Shown here: piece by piece, positions 1-9,490 of the stretch | Position numbering within the stretch: the first letter of the stretch is position 1 | Layout: each line of letters opens with the position of its first letter | DNA from: Cryobacterium flavum | GTDB lineage: Bacteria > Actinomycetota > Actinomycetes > Actinomycetales > Microbacteriaceae | Length of the DNA: 64,000 nucleotides | Direction of reading: 5' to 3' | NCBI RefSeq assembly: GCF_900103805.1 | Contig: NZ_FNIB01000009.1 | Coordinates: 80,804-144,803, forward strand | The notes under the pieces: generated by a model | Told to the model about the DNA's origin: nothing | The model's database searches: none | What the model saw: only the letters and a program-made list of their open reading frames with translations | Position numbers and translations under genes: made by a program

Positions 1-573
1 CAACCCGGGGTAGGCCTTGTGTACCTGGCCGGCGACGAGCACGGTCAGCACGACCTTGATCAGGTCGCCGGGGATGAACGCGACGTTCAGGCCCAACGTG
101 GTCCACAGCGGCAGGCCGAGGTTCAGGGCCATGACCGGAACTCCAACCAGATAGACGGCGACGATTCCGCCCAGAATCGTGGCACCGAGAGCCAGCCAGA
201 ACGGATACTTCGGCAGCAGCCGGGCGGTGAGGTAACCGGTGACGAAGGCGCCGAGCAGCCAGCCGTAGAGATAGCCGGCCGCCGGGCTCACCGTGAACAC
301 GCCGATGCCGCCGCGCGCGCCGGCCAGCAGGGGGAGTCCAACAGCCGTGAGCACGAGAAACAACAGCACGGCGAGGGTTCCCTTGCGCGGGCCGAGGATG
401 GCCCCGGCGAACATCACTCCGAGTGACTGCAGGGTGATCGGTACCGGCCCGATGTTGAGCGGTCCGGCCAGGCCGAGCGCCGCGATGAGGGCGGCGAAAA
501 TGGCGATCTGGGCGAGATCGCGGGCGGGCAGAATACGTCGAGAACGGGTGCTCGAGAGAACGGTATCGGTCAT
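1..573 (-). CDS. bioY: BioY biotin transporter substrate-binding subunit (3' end outside window)
   Basis: An integral membrane S component that captures biotin, alone or with an ECF energizing module (AT-type ATPases plus EcfT). The minus-strand reading frame starts at an ATG at 573-571 and stays open to the left edge, giving 191 residues of a protein usually near 190-210 aa. Several hydrophobic segments are visible: an N-terminal one with AQIAIFAALIAALGL, then GPLNIGPVPITLQSLGVM, whose VPITLQ pattern is a BioY hallmark, then AGYLYGWLLGAFVTGYL. No bioM or bioN partner is inside the window; they could lie to the left. Family assignment is from sequence pattern and quite secure. Confidence 0.93.
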   Translation of the reverse strand, partial: MTDTVLSSTRSRRILPARDLAQIAIFAALIAALGLAGPLNIGPVPITLQSLGVMFAGAILGPRKGTLAVLLFLVLTAVGLPLLAGARGGIGVFTVSPAAGYLYGWLLGAFVTGYLTARLLPKYPFWLALGATILGGIVAVYLVGVPVMALNLGLPLWTTLGLNVAFIPGDLIKVVLTVLVAGQVHKAYPGL

Positions 574-663
574 GGTTTCAAATCTAGAATTCGGTGCCCG
601 CCGGCCGCTGAAGAATACCTACAACAAAATGCCGGGAACTGTAGAGGTCGTGATTTGAGCGCC

Positions 664-1560
664 TCAGCAGCCGGGGCCGTGGGGGTTGGTGTTGCAGTCT
701 TCGGCGACGAGCACGGTGGATTCCTTCGCTGCGACGACGGTGAAAGGGGCGGAGGGGACGGTGACGATGCCTTCGACGGGTCGCCAGCCCTGGTCGCCGA
801 AGCTGTAGTCGGCGCGGTATTCGACGGTGAGGGTGACCGTGTAGGTGCCCTTCTTCGTGTATTTGTGGCTGGTGGGGGTGGTGGAGAATTCGGCGACGGC
901 GAGGTCGGCCCAGCTGGCTCCACCGGTCGGGGTAGAGGCGGTGCTGCCGTCGCCGTAGTTCCAGCGGTACCCGATCGGGGTAAACATGACCTGTGCGGGT
1001 TGTCCGAGTAGTACCCCGTCGCCGATATGAGTGGATGCTGCTGCCCAGAAATTCGCGGCCAGTCCGACGATGGCCCAGCCGTTGGGTTCCATGCCGGTGG
1101 GGGCAATGGGCGCGGGGAAGTTCTGCAGGTCGGTGACCCGGATGATCGTGTCGGGTGAGCAGCCTGTGCAGGGTGTGGTCGGGGCTGCGAGGGTCACGGG
1201 CCACTCGGGATGCCGTGAGACAACGGGGAAGTCGCCGGAGCCACAAAGCGTCCACTCCTGCTCCGCGGTCAGTTGGCCGGCGGGGTGCGCGCAGATCTCA
1301 GCCAGCGATGGACCCGTGCCCGCGGCCTTGCCGCCAGACGACTTGCCCGTTCCGCCGCCCGATCGACCATTCACTTCTGCGGTCAGATCAACGCCATCAC
1401 CAGTTGTGACACCACCAGAGACAAGCTCTGGGCATGTTCCGTTCTTGATATCACTGGTGCCGCAGGCAACTTCATCAGCGGAGGCCGGTGAATTTACCAA
1501 GGAGCCGAATGCAAGGAGTGAGAGGAATCCAGCAGTCAGCAGAAATTTGAACCGGACCAT
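664..1560 (-). CDS. Secreted PKD-domain protein
   Basis: A predicted exported protein of 298 aa. Residues 1-28 form a signal peptide (basic start, hydrophobic core FLLTAGFLSLLAFGSLV, Ala-x-Ala-like end). The middle is Gly/Ser/Lys rich. The C-terminal third, around YRWNYGDG and KKGTYTVTLTVEY, is a PKD-like beta-sandwich, a fold common in surface proteins that mediate contacts. There is no LPxTG anchor and the chain ends in NPHGPGC. Its start overlaps the end of the upstream lipoprotein gene by 25 nt, so the two are probably translated together. The specific function is unknown. Confidence 0.8.
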   Translation of the reverse strand: MVRFKFLLTAGFLSLLAFGSLVNSPASADEVACGTSDIKNGTCPELVSGGVTTGDGVDLTAEVNGRSGGGTGKSSGGKAAGTGPSLAEICAHPAGQLTAEQEWTLCGSGDFPVVSRHPEWPVTLAAPTTPCTGCSPDTIIRVTDLQNFPAPIAPTGMEPNGWAIVGLAANFWAAASTHIGDGVLLGQPAQVMFTPIGYRWNYGDGSTASTPTGGASWADLAVAEFSTTPTSHKYTKKGTYTVTLTVEYRADYSFGDQGWRPVEGIVTVPSAPFTVVAAKESTVLVAEDCNTNPHGPGC

Positions 1561-2150
1561 ACCGTTGACTCCGAAATGAGAAGTTGTTGGGAGATTTCAT
1601 CGGGGGTTTTGAAGGTCACAACCAATGGCCATCGCGCTAAGCGATTTGGATCGGAAACTACAATCCCCGACGCATCCACCTTTTGGCTTTGGCTTAGATC
1701 GAGACAGACGTAGGCTCGCACTTCCCACCTTCCATCGGGTCGAGGATTGAACGACTGGACGGTCATCGAGTCAAATGACGTGGTGCCGGAGAATCTCCAA
1801 CCGTTTTGTTCAAGCTCCTTCTTTGTCTTGACTTCATCATCCCGTTCAAGGCCGGTCGTCAGCGCGAGGTATTTGATCCACGAGTCTGATCCCTCAGCGC
1901 CCGCAGTGTCGCCAGCGGTCAGGTACGCGCCATAGGCGGCGGCCGCGGCGGCCAAGGCTTCCTCGTTCGAGGCGAACACTGGGGGAGTCTCGGTCGGCGC
2001 TGCCGTCGCCTCGGCGGCGGGTTCCGACGAGCCGTGGGGAGACGGAGTGGGAGCGGCCGAGCATCCGCTCAGTGTGCCGGCGGCGAGAAACACCATTGAA
2101 GCGATATGCACGGCTTTGTGCATGGGGCGACGACGCGGTCGGGTTCGCAT
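1536..2150 (-). CDS. DUF6318-like lipoprotein
   Basis: A 204-aa predicted lipoprotein. The N-terminus is strongly basic (MRTRPRRRP), followed by a hydrophobic stretch and a lipobox LSGC at about residues 27-30, so the mature protein should be lipid-anchored on the outer face of the membrane. The rest resembles the actinobacterial DUF6318 family: a Ser/Pro/Ala-rich linker, then a helical region with ASNEEALAAAAAAYGAYL and a beta-rich end. The 2150 start is preferred because AGGG precedes it at useful spacing. It overlaps the PKD-protein gene downstream. Role unknown; the pairing suggests a shared envelope function. Confidence 0.75.
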   Translation of the reverse strand: MRTRPRRRPMHKAVHIASMVFLAAGTLSGCSAAPTPSPHGSSEPAAEATAAPTETPPVFASNEEALAAAAAAYGAYLTAGDTAGAEGSDSWIKYLALTTGLERDDEVKTKKELEQNGWRFSGTTSFDSMTVQSFNPRPDGRWEVRAYVCLDLSQSQKVDASGIVVSDPNRLARWPLVVTFKTPDEISQQLLISESTVWSGSNFC

Positions 2151-2264
2151 GCGGTCACCCTAGACCGGATTGCTCCAATTCCGTTTAAGTTATGCACAGG
2201 CGTGGTGCACGCGCCGGATTCAGGATACGAGTGCGGCAGACAGCGATGTGTTCGGTGTCGGTGC

Positions 2265-2286
2265 TCGTGTTTCAACGAGAACACGA
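2265..2286. promoter_or_regulatory. Inverted repeat upstream of the DUF222/HNH gene
   Basis: TCGTGTT (2265-2271) and AACACGA (2280-2286) form a 7-bp inverted repeat with an 8-nt spacer in the 287-bp gap between two divergently read genes. It could be an operator or a weak hairpin. No T-run follows. Only the symmetry is seen; the function is open. Confidence 0.25.
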
Positions 2287-2437
2287 TAGGCCCGGACGTG
2301 ACCGTGCCAGCCTTATGACGGTGGCTCCGGTGGCCCGTTGGAATCAGCTCGTTGAGTCTTCTTTGGCGGGGTCTACCTATTTAGTGCCTATATGCATGAC
2401 ATTTCCTCGTGTCGGTGGTCGGGTGTTGTCTTAGATC

Positions 2438-4324
2438 ATGACCAGCATGGCGATGGAGCTCACCCGGGCAGCGGCCGCTGTCGCAGCGCTGGGCGGGTCC
2501 AGTGCTGACTTCGCCGGTCTCTCCGATGCGGAGGTGCTCGCGGCGCGCGCCCCGATTGCCGCGTTGCTGCGGCTGAGTAACACGGTCGCGGCATTGCTCG
2601 CGGGCACGATTGCGGAGCGGTCGCGGCCGCAGTTGGGCCAGTCCGGGTTGGCGGCACGCCACGGGTTTGGCAACCCGACGCTGATGGCGCAGCAAGCCAC
2701 CGGCCTCAGCCGCATTGAGGCCGGTCGGCTGCTGGCGGTCGGGGTGCTGATGAGTGAGACCGAGACAGCGGAGCGCGAGGGGGCGGCCGCCCGGGAGGCG
2801 GCGCGGGTCGCGCAGGCCGCGCAGGCCGCCGCGGATGCTGCGGCCGACGCGCAACGGGCATCCGACTGGGCAGCGGCCCAGTGGGAGGCGCGGGAGGCCG
2901 ATCGGGCCGCGGCATGGGCCGAGTTGTATCCGGGCCTGCCGCTGCCGGAGGGTCCACCCCGCCCCGTGCCGGTGGTCGCCGTGGCGCCGGTCGTCCCGCC
3001 CACACCGGTGCCGCCTCTGCCCCTGGTGCCGCCGGTGATCGTACCGTGGCAGGCGCCGATCGTGTACGCCGTCGCCGCCGGCACGTTCTCGCCCGGCGTC
3101 GGCGATGCCCTGCTGCGAGGCCTGGGCAGTCTGGATCAGGCGATCACCGCGGAGAAGCTTGGCGTCGCGCTGCGTGTGTTGCTGGTGGAGGCTCCGGGCC
3201 TGAACACGGAGCAGGCGTTCAAACGGGCCAGGCGGATGCGGGATGAATTGGATGCTGCGGGCATCCTCGCGCGGGAGAAGCAGGCCCGCGACGACACCCG
3301 GTGGTCGTTGTGGCGGCGGGCCGATGGCATGGTCACGCTGCATGCGTTGCTGCCGCCGGAGCAGGGCGAGCTGTGGATCGCCACCTACGACGCATTGACC
3401 AGCCCGCGGCGCGGTGGGGTGCGGTTCGTGGATCCGGAGCGGGCGGCGTGGGCGCGGAGCGTGAAGGATGACCCGCGTACCGTCGATCAGATCGCTGCGG
3501 ATTCGTTCACCCAGCTGCTCAAGCTCGGCGCTGAGGCCGACCCAAACACCCTGTTCGGCGGACGCCGCCCGGTCGTGCAGATCATTGTCACCGACCACGA
3601 CCGCCCCACCACCATCCCCGACCCCCGCGCGGCGGTACCCAGCGCGACCGCACCCACGCGGCCGCCTACTACCCCAACGGATGCTCCGGTCACGGCCGCC
3701 ACGGCCACCACCGCCACGCAGCCTGCCGAGACTGCCGACACTGCCGAGGTCGCCGGAACCGCCGATCGCAGCGCGGCCACGCGGGCCCAGTCCACCGGGA
3801 CGGCCGGGACGGCCACGATGGCCATGCCGAGCACGCAGCCTTCCCCGGCCGCGCCAGGAACGGGGGTGTTCGGCTATATCGAGGGCAATCCGGCTCCGGT
3901 GTCAGCGGAGACTATTGCCCGACATCTGTGTGACACGGGCTATCTGGGTATTCTGTTCGATCAAGCCGGGCAACCCCTCAACGTTGGCCGGGATGCACGC
4001 CTGTTCAACCGCGAGCAACGCCGCGCCCTCGCCGCGCGCGACGGCGGATGCCGCTGGCCCGGGTATGACCAACCACCCTCGTGGAGTGAAGCTCACCACA
4101 TTCAAAACTGGGTTGATCTGGGCTTTTCCAACATCGACCAGGCCATACTGCTCGGTGTTCTGCACCATTTGTTGCTGCACAACCGGCACTGGCGGGTCCT
4201 ATTCCTCGACGAAACATACTGGCTGCAACCTCCGGTCGAGACTGATCCCGAGCGAACCCTGATTGCGCTGCCCAGCAAGAACCCGCTCATGCAGGAGCCG
4301 ACGCTGCTCGAAGCGCCGCAGTAG
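2438..4324 (+). CDS. DUF222 / HNH endonuclease-domain protein with altered zinc-ligand residues
   Basis: A 628-aa member of the DUF222-HNH family, present in many copies in actinobacteria and of unsettled function. DUF222 helices cover roughly residues 1-340, with a Pro-rich break near 170-200. A low-complexity Ala/Thr/Pro linker (about 395-470) leads to the C-terminal HNH part (about 525-600). The His cores EAHHIQNW and LHHLLLHN are present. However, the usual C-x-x-P-G-C element reads CRWPGY (Cys538 kept, Tyr543 in place of Cys) and the usual LLC..HH element reads LLGVLHH (Gly573 in place of Cys). Zinc binding, and perhaps nuclease activity, may be lost. The family is certain, activity doubtful. 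Confidence 0.9.
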   Translation: MTSMAMELTRAAAAVAALGGSSADFAGLSDAEVLAARAPIAALLRLSNTVAALLAGTIAERSRPQLGQSGLAARHGFGNPTLMAQQATGLSRIEAGRLLAVGVLMSETETAEREGAAAREAARVAQAAQAAADAAADAQRASDWAAAQWEAREADRAAAWAELYPGLPLPEGPPRPVPVVAVAPVVPPTPVPPLPLVPPVIVPWQAPIVYAVAAGTFSPGVGDALLRGLGSLDQAITAEKLGVALRVLLVEAPGLNTEQAFKRARRMRDELDAAGILAREKQARDDTRWSLWRRADGMVTLHALLPPEQGELWIATYDALTSPRRGGVRFVDPERAAWARSVKDDPRTVDQIAADSFTQLLKLGAEADPNTLFGGRRPVVQIIVTDHDRPTTIPDPRAAVPSATAPTRPPTTPTDAPVTAATATTATQPAETADTAEVAGTADRSAATRAQSTGTAGTATMAMPSTQPSPAAPGTGVFGYIEGNPAPVSAETIARHLCDTGYLGILFDQAGQPLNVGRDARLFNREQRRALAARDGGCRWPGYDQPPSWSEAHHIQNWVDLGFSNIDQAILLGVLHHLLLHNRHWRVLFLDETYWLQPPVETDPERTLIALPSKNPLMQEPTLLEAPQ

Positions 4325-4443
4325 CGTTACGCGGCGGCCAGCTCAGACCGGTCGCGTTGGACGATTGCGGTCGACAAGCTCAACCGACGAGATGGTTGGG
4401 CTCCGCACCTTGGGTCCCGACGGGGCGGGACGATCGAGGGGCT

Positions 4444-6288
4444 CTACCCGACGATCAGGCGGTGCGACCTACGTGCCGCCTCGGTGCTCGCCGCCGAGTC
4501 GGCGAGCACCGAGGCGGCGCGGCTGGCCATGATCGCATCCGCTGCCCGCACCAGCGCCAGGTGTGAGAGCGCCTGCGGAGTGTTGCCCATCTGGTGTCCG
4601 TTGGTCACGTCGTATTCTTCCGAGAGCAGCCCCACATCGTTCACGAAGCCGAGCAGGGTGTCCATGAGCGCGGTGGCGTCGTCAAGGCGTCCCGAGGCGG
4701 CGTATTGCTCGACCAACCAGAACGAGCAGGCCAGAAACGGATGCTCACCCGGCGGCAGGCCATCCACGGCGGCGCGCGTGCGATACCGCAGGAGCAGGCC
4801 ATTGTGGCTGAGATCCGCCTCGATCGCGGCCACGGTGCCGAGCATGCGCGGATCAGTGGGCGCGCAGAAGCCGACCTGCGGGAGCACGAGGAGGGAGGCA
4901 TCCACTTCGGTGCTGCCGTAGTACTGCACGTAGCTGTTTCGAATTACGTCAAAGCCGCGGCTCTCGATGTCGGCGCGCACCTCGTCACGCAGGGTCTTCC
5001 ACCGGTCGAGCGGACCGTCGAGGCCGTACTTCTCGATGCCGCGCACCGCACGGTCGAAGGCGGCCCAGACCATCACCCGCGAGTGGGTGAACTCGCGGGC
5101 TTGACCGCGCACCTCCCAGATTCCCTGGTCGGCACGGCGCCAGTTTTTCTCGAGAAAGCCCATAAGGGCACGCTGCAGCGGCCAAGAGAACTCGTTCTCC
5201 TGCACCCCGGCCGCGCGGGCAGCGTGCAGGGCCACCATAACCTCGCCGATCACATCGGACTGAAACTGGTCGACTGCGCCGTTGCCGACCCGCACGGGGG
5301 AGGCGCCATCGTAGCCGGGCAGGCTGGTAAGTTCACGCTCGGGCAGATAGCGCTCGCCGGAGAGTCCGTACATGATCTGAACATCGCACGGATCGCCGGC
5401 AATGGCGCGCAGCAGCCAGGCCCGCCAGCCGTCGGCTTCCACCTCGTAGCCGTGGCTGAGCAGTACTTCGAGCGTGAGTGAGGCGTCGCGGAGCCAGACG
5501 TAGCGGTAGTCCCAGTTACGAGTGCCGCCGGCCTGCTCGGGCAGCGACGTCGTCGCCGCCGCCACGATGCCGCCGGTCTGCTCGTGGGTCAGGGCGCGCA
5601 GCACGAGCAGCGAGCGCACGACCTCGGCGCGCAGCGGCCCCTCGTGACTGCAACTCGACGCCCAGTTCTGCCACCAGGCGCAGGTCGAGGCGTGGACAGC
5701 GTCAATGTCGATGGCCGGCGGAACCTCGCGATGCGAGGGATACCAGGTCATCTGCGCGTCGACCGTCTCGTCGGCGGTGACCTCGAAGTGCGACACGTGG
5801 CGATGATCCGAGGCGCGTAGCTTGGGGCCGCGCACCACGATGGCGTCGGGGCCGGCGATCGCCACGAGGCCGCGCACCTTCTCGCCCTTCAGCTGCCGCA
5901 CCCAGGGCACGGTCGTGGCGTAGCCGAAGCGAAATCGCAGGTCCTGGACCATCTGCACCGTGCCGCTGATGCCGCGCACGCGCCGCACCAGGTCGGCCCG
6001 ACCATCGCCGTGCGGCATGAAATCGAGCACCTCGACCTGGCCGGTAGCAGTGGTCCACACCGTCGAGAGCACGAAGGTGTCGCCCTGGTAGCTGCGCACG
6101 GCCGTGGCTGTCATATCGGCGGGGGCCAGTAGCCAGCGGCCGTGGTTCTCGTCACCGAGCAACGCGCCGAACAGCGAGGCGGAGTCGTAGCGCGGCAGGC
6201 AGAGCCAATCGATGCTCCCGTCGCGTCCGACGAGGCCCGCCGAGTGGCAGTCACTGATGAGCGCGTAGTCCTCGATATTGAGTGCCAT
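4444..6288 (-). CDS. Glycoside hydrolase family 15 protein (glucoamylase/trehalase type)
   Basis: A 614-aa cytosolic GH15 enzyme. The N-terminal signature IEDYALISDCHSAGLVG is typical of the actinobacterial clade that includes mycobacterial GH15 trehalase. An N-terminal beta-sandwich (to about residue 220) precedes the alpha/alpha barrel. The acid region RNWDYRYVWLRDASLT lies near residue 260 and the general-base region LLSEEYD near 555, followed by GNTPQALSHLAL. Both catalytic regions look intact. With a trehalose synthesis gene 1 kb away, trehalose hydrolysis to two glucoses is the likeliest role, but a malto-oligosaccharide substrate cannot be excluded. No signal peptide is seen. Confidence 0.9.
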   Translation of the reverse strand: MALNIEDYALISDCHSAGLVGRDGSIDWLCLPRYDSASLFGALLGDENHGRWLLAPADMTATAVRSYQGDTFVLSTVWTTATGQVEVLDFMPHGDGRADLVRRVRGISGTVQMVQDLRFRFGYATTVPWVRQLKGEKVRGLVAIAGPDAIVVRGPKLRASDHRHVSHFEVTADETVDAQMTWYPSHREVPPAIDIDAVHASTCAWWQNWASSCSHEGPLRAEVVRSLLVLRALTHEQTGGIVAAATTSLPEQAGGTRNWDYRYVWLRDASLTLEVLLSHGYEVEADGWRAWLLRAIAGDPCDVQIMYGLSGERYLPERELTSLPGYDGASPVRVGNGAVDQFQSDVIGEVMVALHAARAAGVQENEFSWPLQRALMGFLEKNWRRADQGIWEVRGQAREFTHSRVMVWAAFDRAVRGIEKYGLDGPLDRWKTLRDEVRADIESRGFDVIRNSYVQYYGSTEVDASLLVLPQVGFCAPTDPRMLGTVAAIEADLSHNGLLLRYRTRAAVDGLPPGEHPFLACSFWLVEQYAASGRLDDATALMDTLLGFVNDVGLLSEEYDVTNGHQMGNTPQALSHLALVRAADAIMASRAASVLADSAASTEAARRSHRLIVG

Positions 6289-6350
6289 CAGGCCATCCTG
6301 TCAGCAGCAGGGTGAGAATTCGCTCCGGATCGGCGCGGCGGGCAGCCGGA

Positions 6351-6785
6351 TCAGGCGACCAAACGAGCCGAGGCGAGCGTTGCTGACGCCTTGTCGATCC
6401 AGGCAGCGGATGCCGCGGCCACCTCGGCATCGCTCGTCGGGGCCGGCACCGGCAACGCTGCGCCCGGTTCGCTCCAGTTGGTGATCGGCGCCGGAGTCCA
6501 GGACAGCGCGGTCGGCTCACCGCTGGTCTCACCGCGCAGTGCGGCTTGCTCGGTCGTAATGGCCTCGGTGAGCTCGGTCGCGATCTCCCTGGCTTTCAAC
6601 CCGTGAAAGATGACCTCGGTGTCGTCCGAGCTGCGGGCTACCAGGGTCCAGGCGCCGTGCTCGCCGACCAGCGCACTGAGCTTGTCGTGCAGCAGCTCGA
6701 AGATTCGCTCGTCGCGCAATACCGGAGCCGGAGCGATACTCATCCCTGCGCTCGCGGCCAAACGTCGGCGTCGACGACCAAACAT
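6351..6785 (-). CDS. Conserved hypothetical small protein
   Basis: A 144-aa protein I do not recognise. It begins with a basic MFGRRRRRLAAS and contains a mixed alpha/beta segment around ERIFELLHDKLSALVGEHGAWTLVARSSDDTEVIFHGL, then a Pro/Ala-rich tail. There is no membrane segment. It lies 62 nt upstream of the GH15 gene on the same strand and could be co-transcribed. GC-rich third positions support real coding. No function is assigned. Confidence 0.6.
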   Translation of the reverse strand: MFGRRRRRLAASAGMSIAPAPVLRDERIFELLHDKLSALVGEHGAWTLVARSSDDTEVIFHGLKAREIATELTEAITTEQAALRGETSGEPTALSWTPAPITNWSEPGAALPVPAPTSDAEVAAASAAWIDKASATLASARLVA

Positions 6786-6900
6786 GACAAGCCCCTTCCA
6801 AACACACGATCACTCTGTTGCAGCCAGCAACAAACTTCTTCGTCCATTTTCGGTGACATAATGCCTGTGGGACGGTGGACACGCCGCAAAAGCGCGGAAG

Positions 6901-7089
6901 TCAGCTCGCAATCTTGCGTTTATTGGCATCTTCGATGACGGTGCCGACGGCGACAGCGGCGCTCAGAGCCCAGCCGAGCCACAGCATTACCAGGCGCCAA
7001 TCCCGGGGGCCGTGCCGCGTGGCCTGCACGGTGTTCCAGCCGCCGGCAATCACGCCGATCATCGCACTATTGAATACGAACTTTCGCAT
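6901..7089 (-). CDS. Small membrane protein
   Basis: A 62-aa protein with two hydrophobic stretches, one around FNSAMIGVIAGGW and one at LVMLWLGWALSAAVAVGTVI, ending in a Lys-rich tail. The frame extends further upstream, but the ATG at 7089 is chosen because GGAGG lies 6 nt before it; the Met five codons earlier has no such site. It precedes the divergent otsAB gene. Unknown function. Confidence 0.65.
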   Translation of the reverse strand: MRKFVFNSAMIGVIAGGWNTVQATRHGPRDWRLVMLWLGWALSAAVAVGTVIEDANKRKIAS

Positions 7090-7248
7090 GTGAACCTCCG
7101 GCATCAGGTTACCCGGGAATGGGCGCGGAACGGCTGGTAACCTTGGTAGGGCAACACAGGTGTGCACGTCGGGTGTGCCCGGAACGGATGATCCATTACT
7201 TCTTCAGCCGAATCCACACGGTCCCAGACTGACCTAGCAGCGCCCATC

Positions 7249-9459
7249 GTGCCCGTCGATACTCCGGCCGGCACCTACACGCTCGTCGTCGTCTCGAACC
7301 GCCTGCCGGTGGATTATGAGGAGGGTGCCGACGGCGCCGTCACCTGGCGTACGTCGCCCGGCGGGCTGGTCACCGCGCTCGAACCGCTGATGCGCTCTTC
7401 GCACGGAGCCTGGGTCGGCTGGCCGGGCGTCGCCGACCGCGACTTCGAACCGTTCGAGAACGACGGCATCTCCCTCGTACCGGTGCGGCTGAACGAAGCC
7501 GACATTGAGGACTACTACGAGGGCTTCTCCAACGACACCCTGTGGCCGCTGTACCACGACGTCATCGCGCCGCCGAGCTTTCACCGCGAGACCTGGGATG
7601 CCTACGTCGCGGTCAATCGCCGATTCGCGGCCGCCGCCGCAGCGGTGGCCGCCCCGGGTTCCACGGTCTGGGTGCACGACTACCAGCTGCAGCTCGTGCC
7701 GCGCATGCTGCGCGAAGCCCGCCCCGACCTGGTCATCGGATTCTTCAATCACATTCCATTTCCGCCATATGGCATATACGCGCAGCTGCCCTGGCGCAAA
7801 CAGATCCTGCACGGCCTGCTCGGCGCCGACGTCATCGGCTTTCAACGGGGAGCGGATGCCGGCAACTTCTCCCAAGCGGTGCGTCGCCTCTACGGCTATC
7901 CCACCCGCGGCGTCGTCATCGACGTACCGACCGGCGAGAACGGCGACAGCCGACGCGTCATCGCCAAACACTTTCCGATCTCGATCGACGCGGCCGCCTA
8001 CGAAGAACTCGCCCGGCGCCCCGAGATCCAGGCCCGCGCACGGCAGATTCGTGAAGACCTTGGCAACCCGAAAACCCTCATGCTCGGCGTCGACCGGCTC
8101 GACTACACCAAGGGCATCGGGCACCGCATCAAGGCCTTCGGAGAACTGCTCGCCGACGGACGCCTGAGCGTCGAAGATGTCACCCTGGTGCAGGTCGCCA
8201 GCCCGTCCCGCGAACGCGTCAGCACCTACATGGCCCTGCGCGACGAGATCGAACTCGCAGTCGGCCGCCTCAACGGTGATTTCTCCACCATCAGCCACAC
8301 CGCCATCAGCTACCACCACCACAGTTACCCGCGCGAAGAAATGGTCGCGATGTACCTCGCCGCCGACGTGATGCTGGTCACAGCCCTGCGCGACGGCATG
8401 AACCTCGTCGCCAAGGAATACGTGGCCGTGCGCTTCGACGTGGACGGCGTTCTCGTTCTAAGCGAGTTCGCCGGCGCCGCTGACGAACTCAAACAGGCCA
8501 TCCTGATCAACCCGCACGACATCGACGGCACCAAGGATGCGATCGTGCGCGCGGTCGAGATGCCCAAACGTGAGCGCACCAGACGTATGCGCGCGCTCCG
8601 CCGCAAGGTCGCCGAGAACGACGTCGCTGCCTGGTCGGCGTCGTTCCTGCGCGCGCTCACCGGGGGAGCGGCAGTACCGGCCGGAATCCCGGACGACCTC
8701 GATCAGGCGCTGCAGAGCATTGCCGGCGCCGAAAATCTGCTGATCGCCCTCGACTTCGACGGCACCCTCGCCCCCCACGTCGACCACCCCGAAGACGCCC
8801 GCGCCATCGCCGGCACCCGGGAAGCAGTGCAGGCCCTCCTCGACCTGCCGGGCGTGCGCGTCGCGTTCGTTTCCGGCCGGGCACTGGTCAGCCTGCAACA
8901 CGTCGCCCAGCCGCAGAGCGCGGTGCTGCTCACCGGCTCGCACGGCATCGAGGTGCAGCTGGACACCCCCGAGATCGAGCTCAACCTGCTCTCCACCGAA
9001 CTCGAGCAACTCGACACCCTCGCCCGGGTGCTCGAAACCATCTCCGGGTCCATTGCCGGCACCACGATTGAACGCAAGCCCGCCGGCCTGGCCTTGCACA
9101 CCCGCCTGGCCACCGAGAAAGACGGCCAGACCGCGCAGGGTCAGGCGCGCGACCAACTCGGTGACCAGCTGCCAGGGCTGACCATTCGAGAAGGCAAGAA
9201 CGTGCTGGAATTCTCGGTGCGCTCCAGCACCAAGGGTGATGCCCTCGCGAAACTGCGCGATTACACCGGCGCCGACCGAGTGTTCTACGCCGGCGACGAC
9301 GTGACCGACGAGGATGCCTTCGCCGCCCTCGACGAGGATGACGTCGGTCTCAAAATCGGTCAGGGCGCAACCCTCGCCGGCTACCGGGTGCGCAGCCCGC
9401 AGGAGGTCACCCAGGTTCTGGTGCGCATCGCCGCATTGCGCTCTGGCCGTTCGCTCTGA
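7249..9459 (+). CDS. otsA-otsB fusion: Bifunctional trehalose-6-phosphate synthase/phosphatase
   Basis: A 736-aa fusion of both OtsA/OtsB pathway enzymes. The N-terminal GT20 domain (about 1-480) joins UDP-glucose (or another NDP-glucose) to glucose-6-phosphate; visible motifs are [40 protein letters not shown] and [10 protein letters not shown]. The C-terminal HAD phosphatase (about 495-736) has the nucleophile motif LDFDGTLAP near residue 502 and the metal motif DDVTDEDAF near 683. The start is GTG at 7249. Many actinobacteria carry separate otsA and otsB genes; here one polypeptide does both steps. It lies near the GH15 gene, and ilvD follows only 31 nt after its stop. Confidence 0.93.
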   Translation: MPVDTPAGTYTLVVVSNRLPVDYEEGADGAVTWRTSPGGLVTALEPLMRSSHGAWVGWPGVADRDFEPFENDGISLVPVRLNEADIEDYYEGFSNDTLWPLYHDVIAPPSFHRETWDAYVAVNRRFAAAAAAVAAPGSTVWVHDYQLQLVPRMLREARPDLVIGFFNHIPFPPYGIYAQLPWRKQILHGLLGADVIGFQRGADAGNFSQAVRRLYGYPTRGVVIDVPTGENGDSRRVIAKHFPISIDAAAYEELARRPEIQARARQIREDLGNPKTLMLGVDRLDYTKGIGHRIKAFGELLADGRLSVEDVTLVQVASPSRERVSTYMALRDEIELAVGRLNGDFSTISHTAISYHHHSYPREEMVAMYLAADVMLVTALRDGMNLVAKEYVAVRFDVDGVLVLSEFAGAADELKQAILINPHDIDGTKDAIVRAVEMPKRERTRRMRALRRKVAENDVAAWSASFLRALTGGAAVPAGIPDDLDQALQSIAGAENLLIALDFDGTLAPHVDHPEDARAIAGTREAVQALLDLPGVRVAFVSGRALVSLQHVAQPQSAVLLTGSHGIEVQLDTPEIELNLLSTELEQLDTLARVLETISGSIAGTTIERKPAGLALHTRLATEKDGQTAQGQARDQLGDQLPGLTIREGKNVLEFSVRSSTKGDALAKLRDYTGADRVFYAGDDVTDEDAFAALDEDDVGLKIGQGATLAGYRVRSPQEVTQVLVRIAALRSGRSL

Positions 9460-9490
9460 CCGGGCCCGCCAAGGTTCTAGACTCGGAAGC

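Noticed and set aside
2381..3598. Long minus-strand frame (405 codons) opposite the DUF222 gene
   Set aside because: Composition is Arg/Gly/Pro/His rich with no domain; it arises from the strong third-position GC bias of the real gene on the plus strand.
4325..4443. Possible small gene between the DUF222 and GH15 genes
   Set aside because: Only 119 nt between convergent stops; short frames lack starts with ribosome sites.
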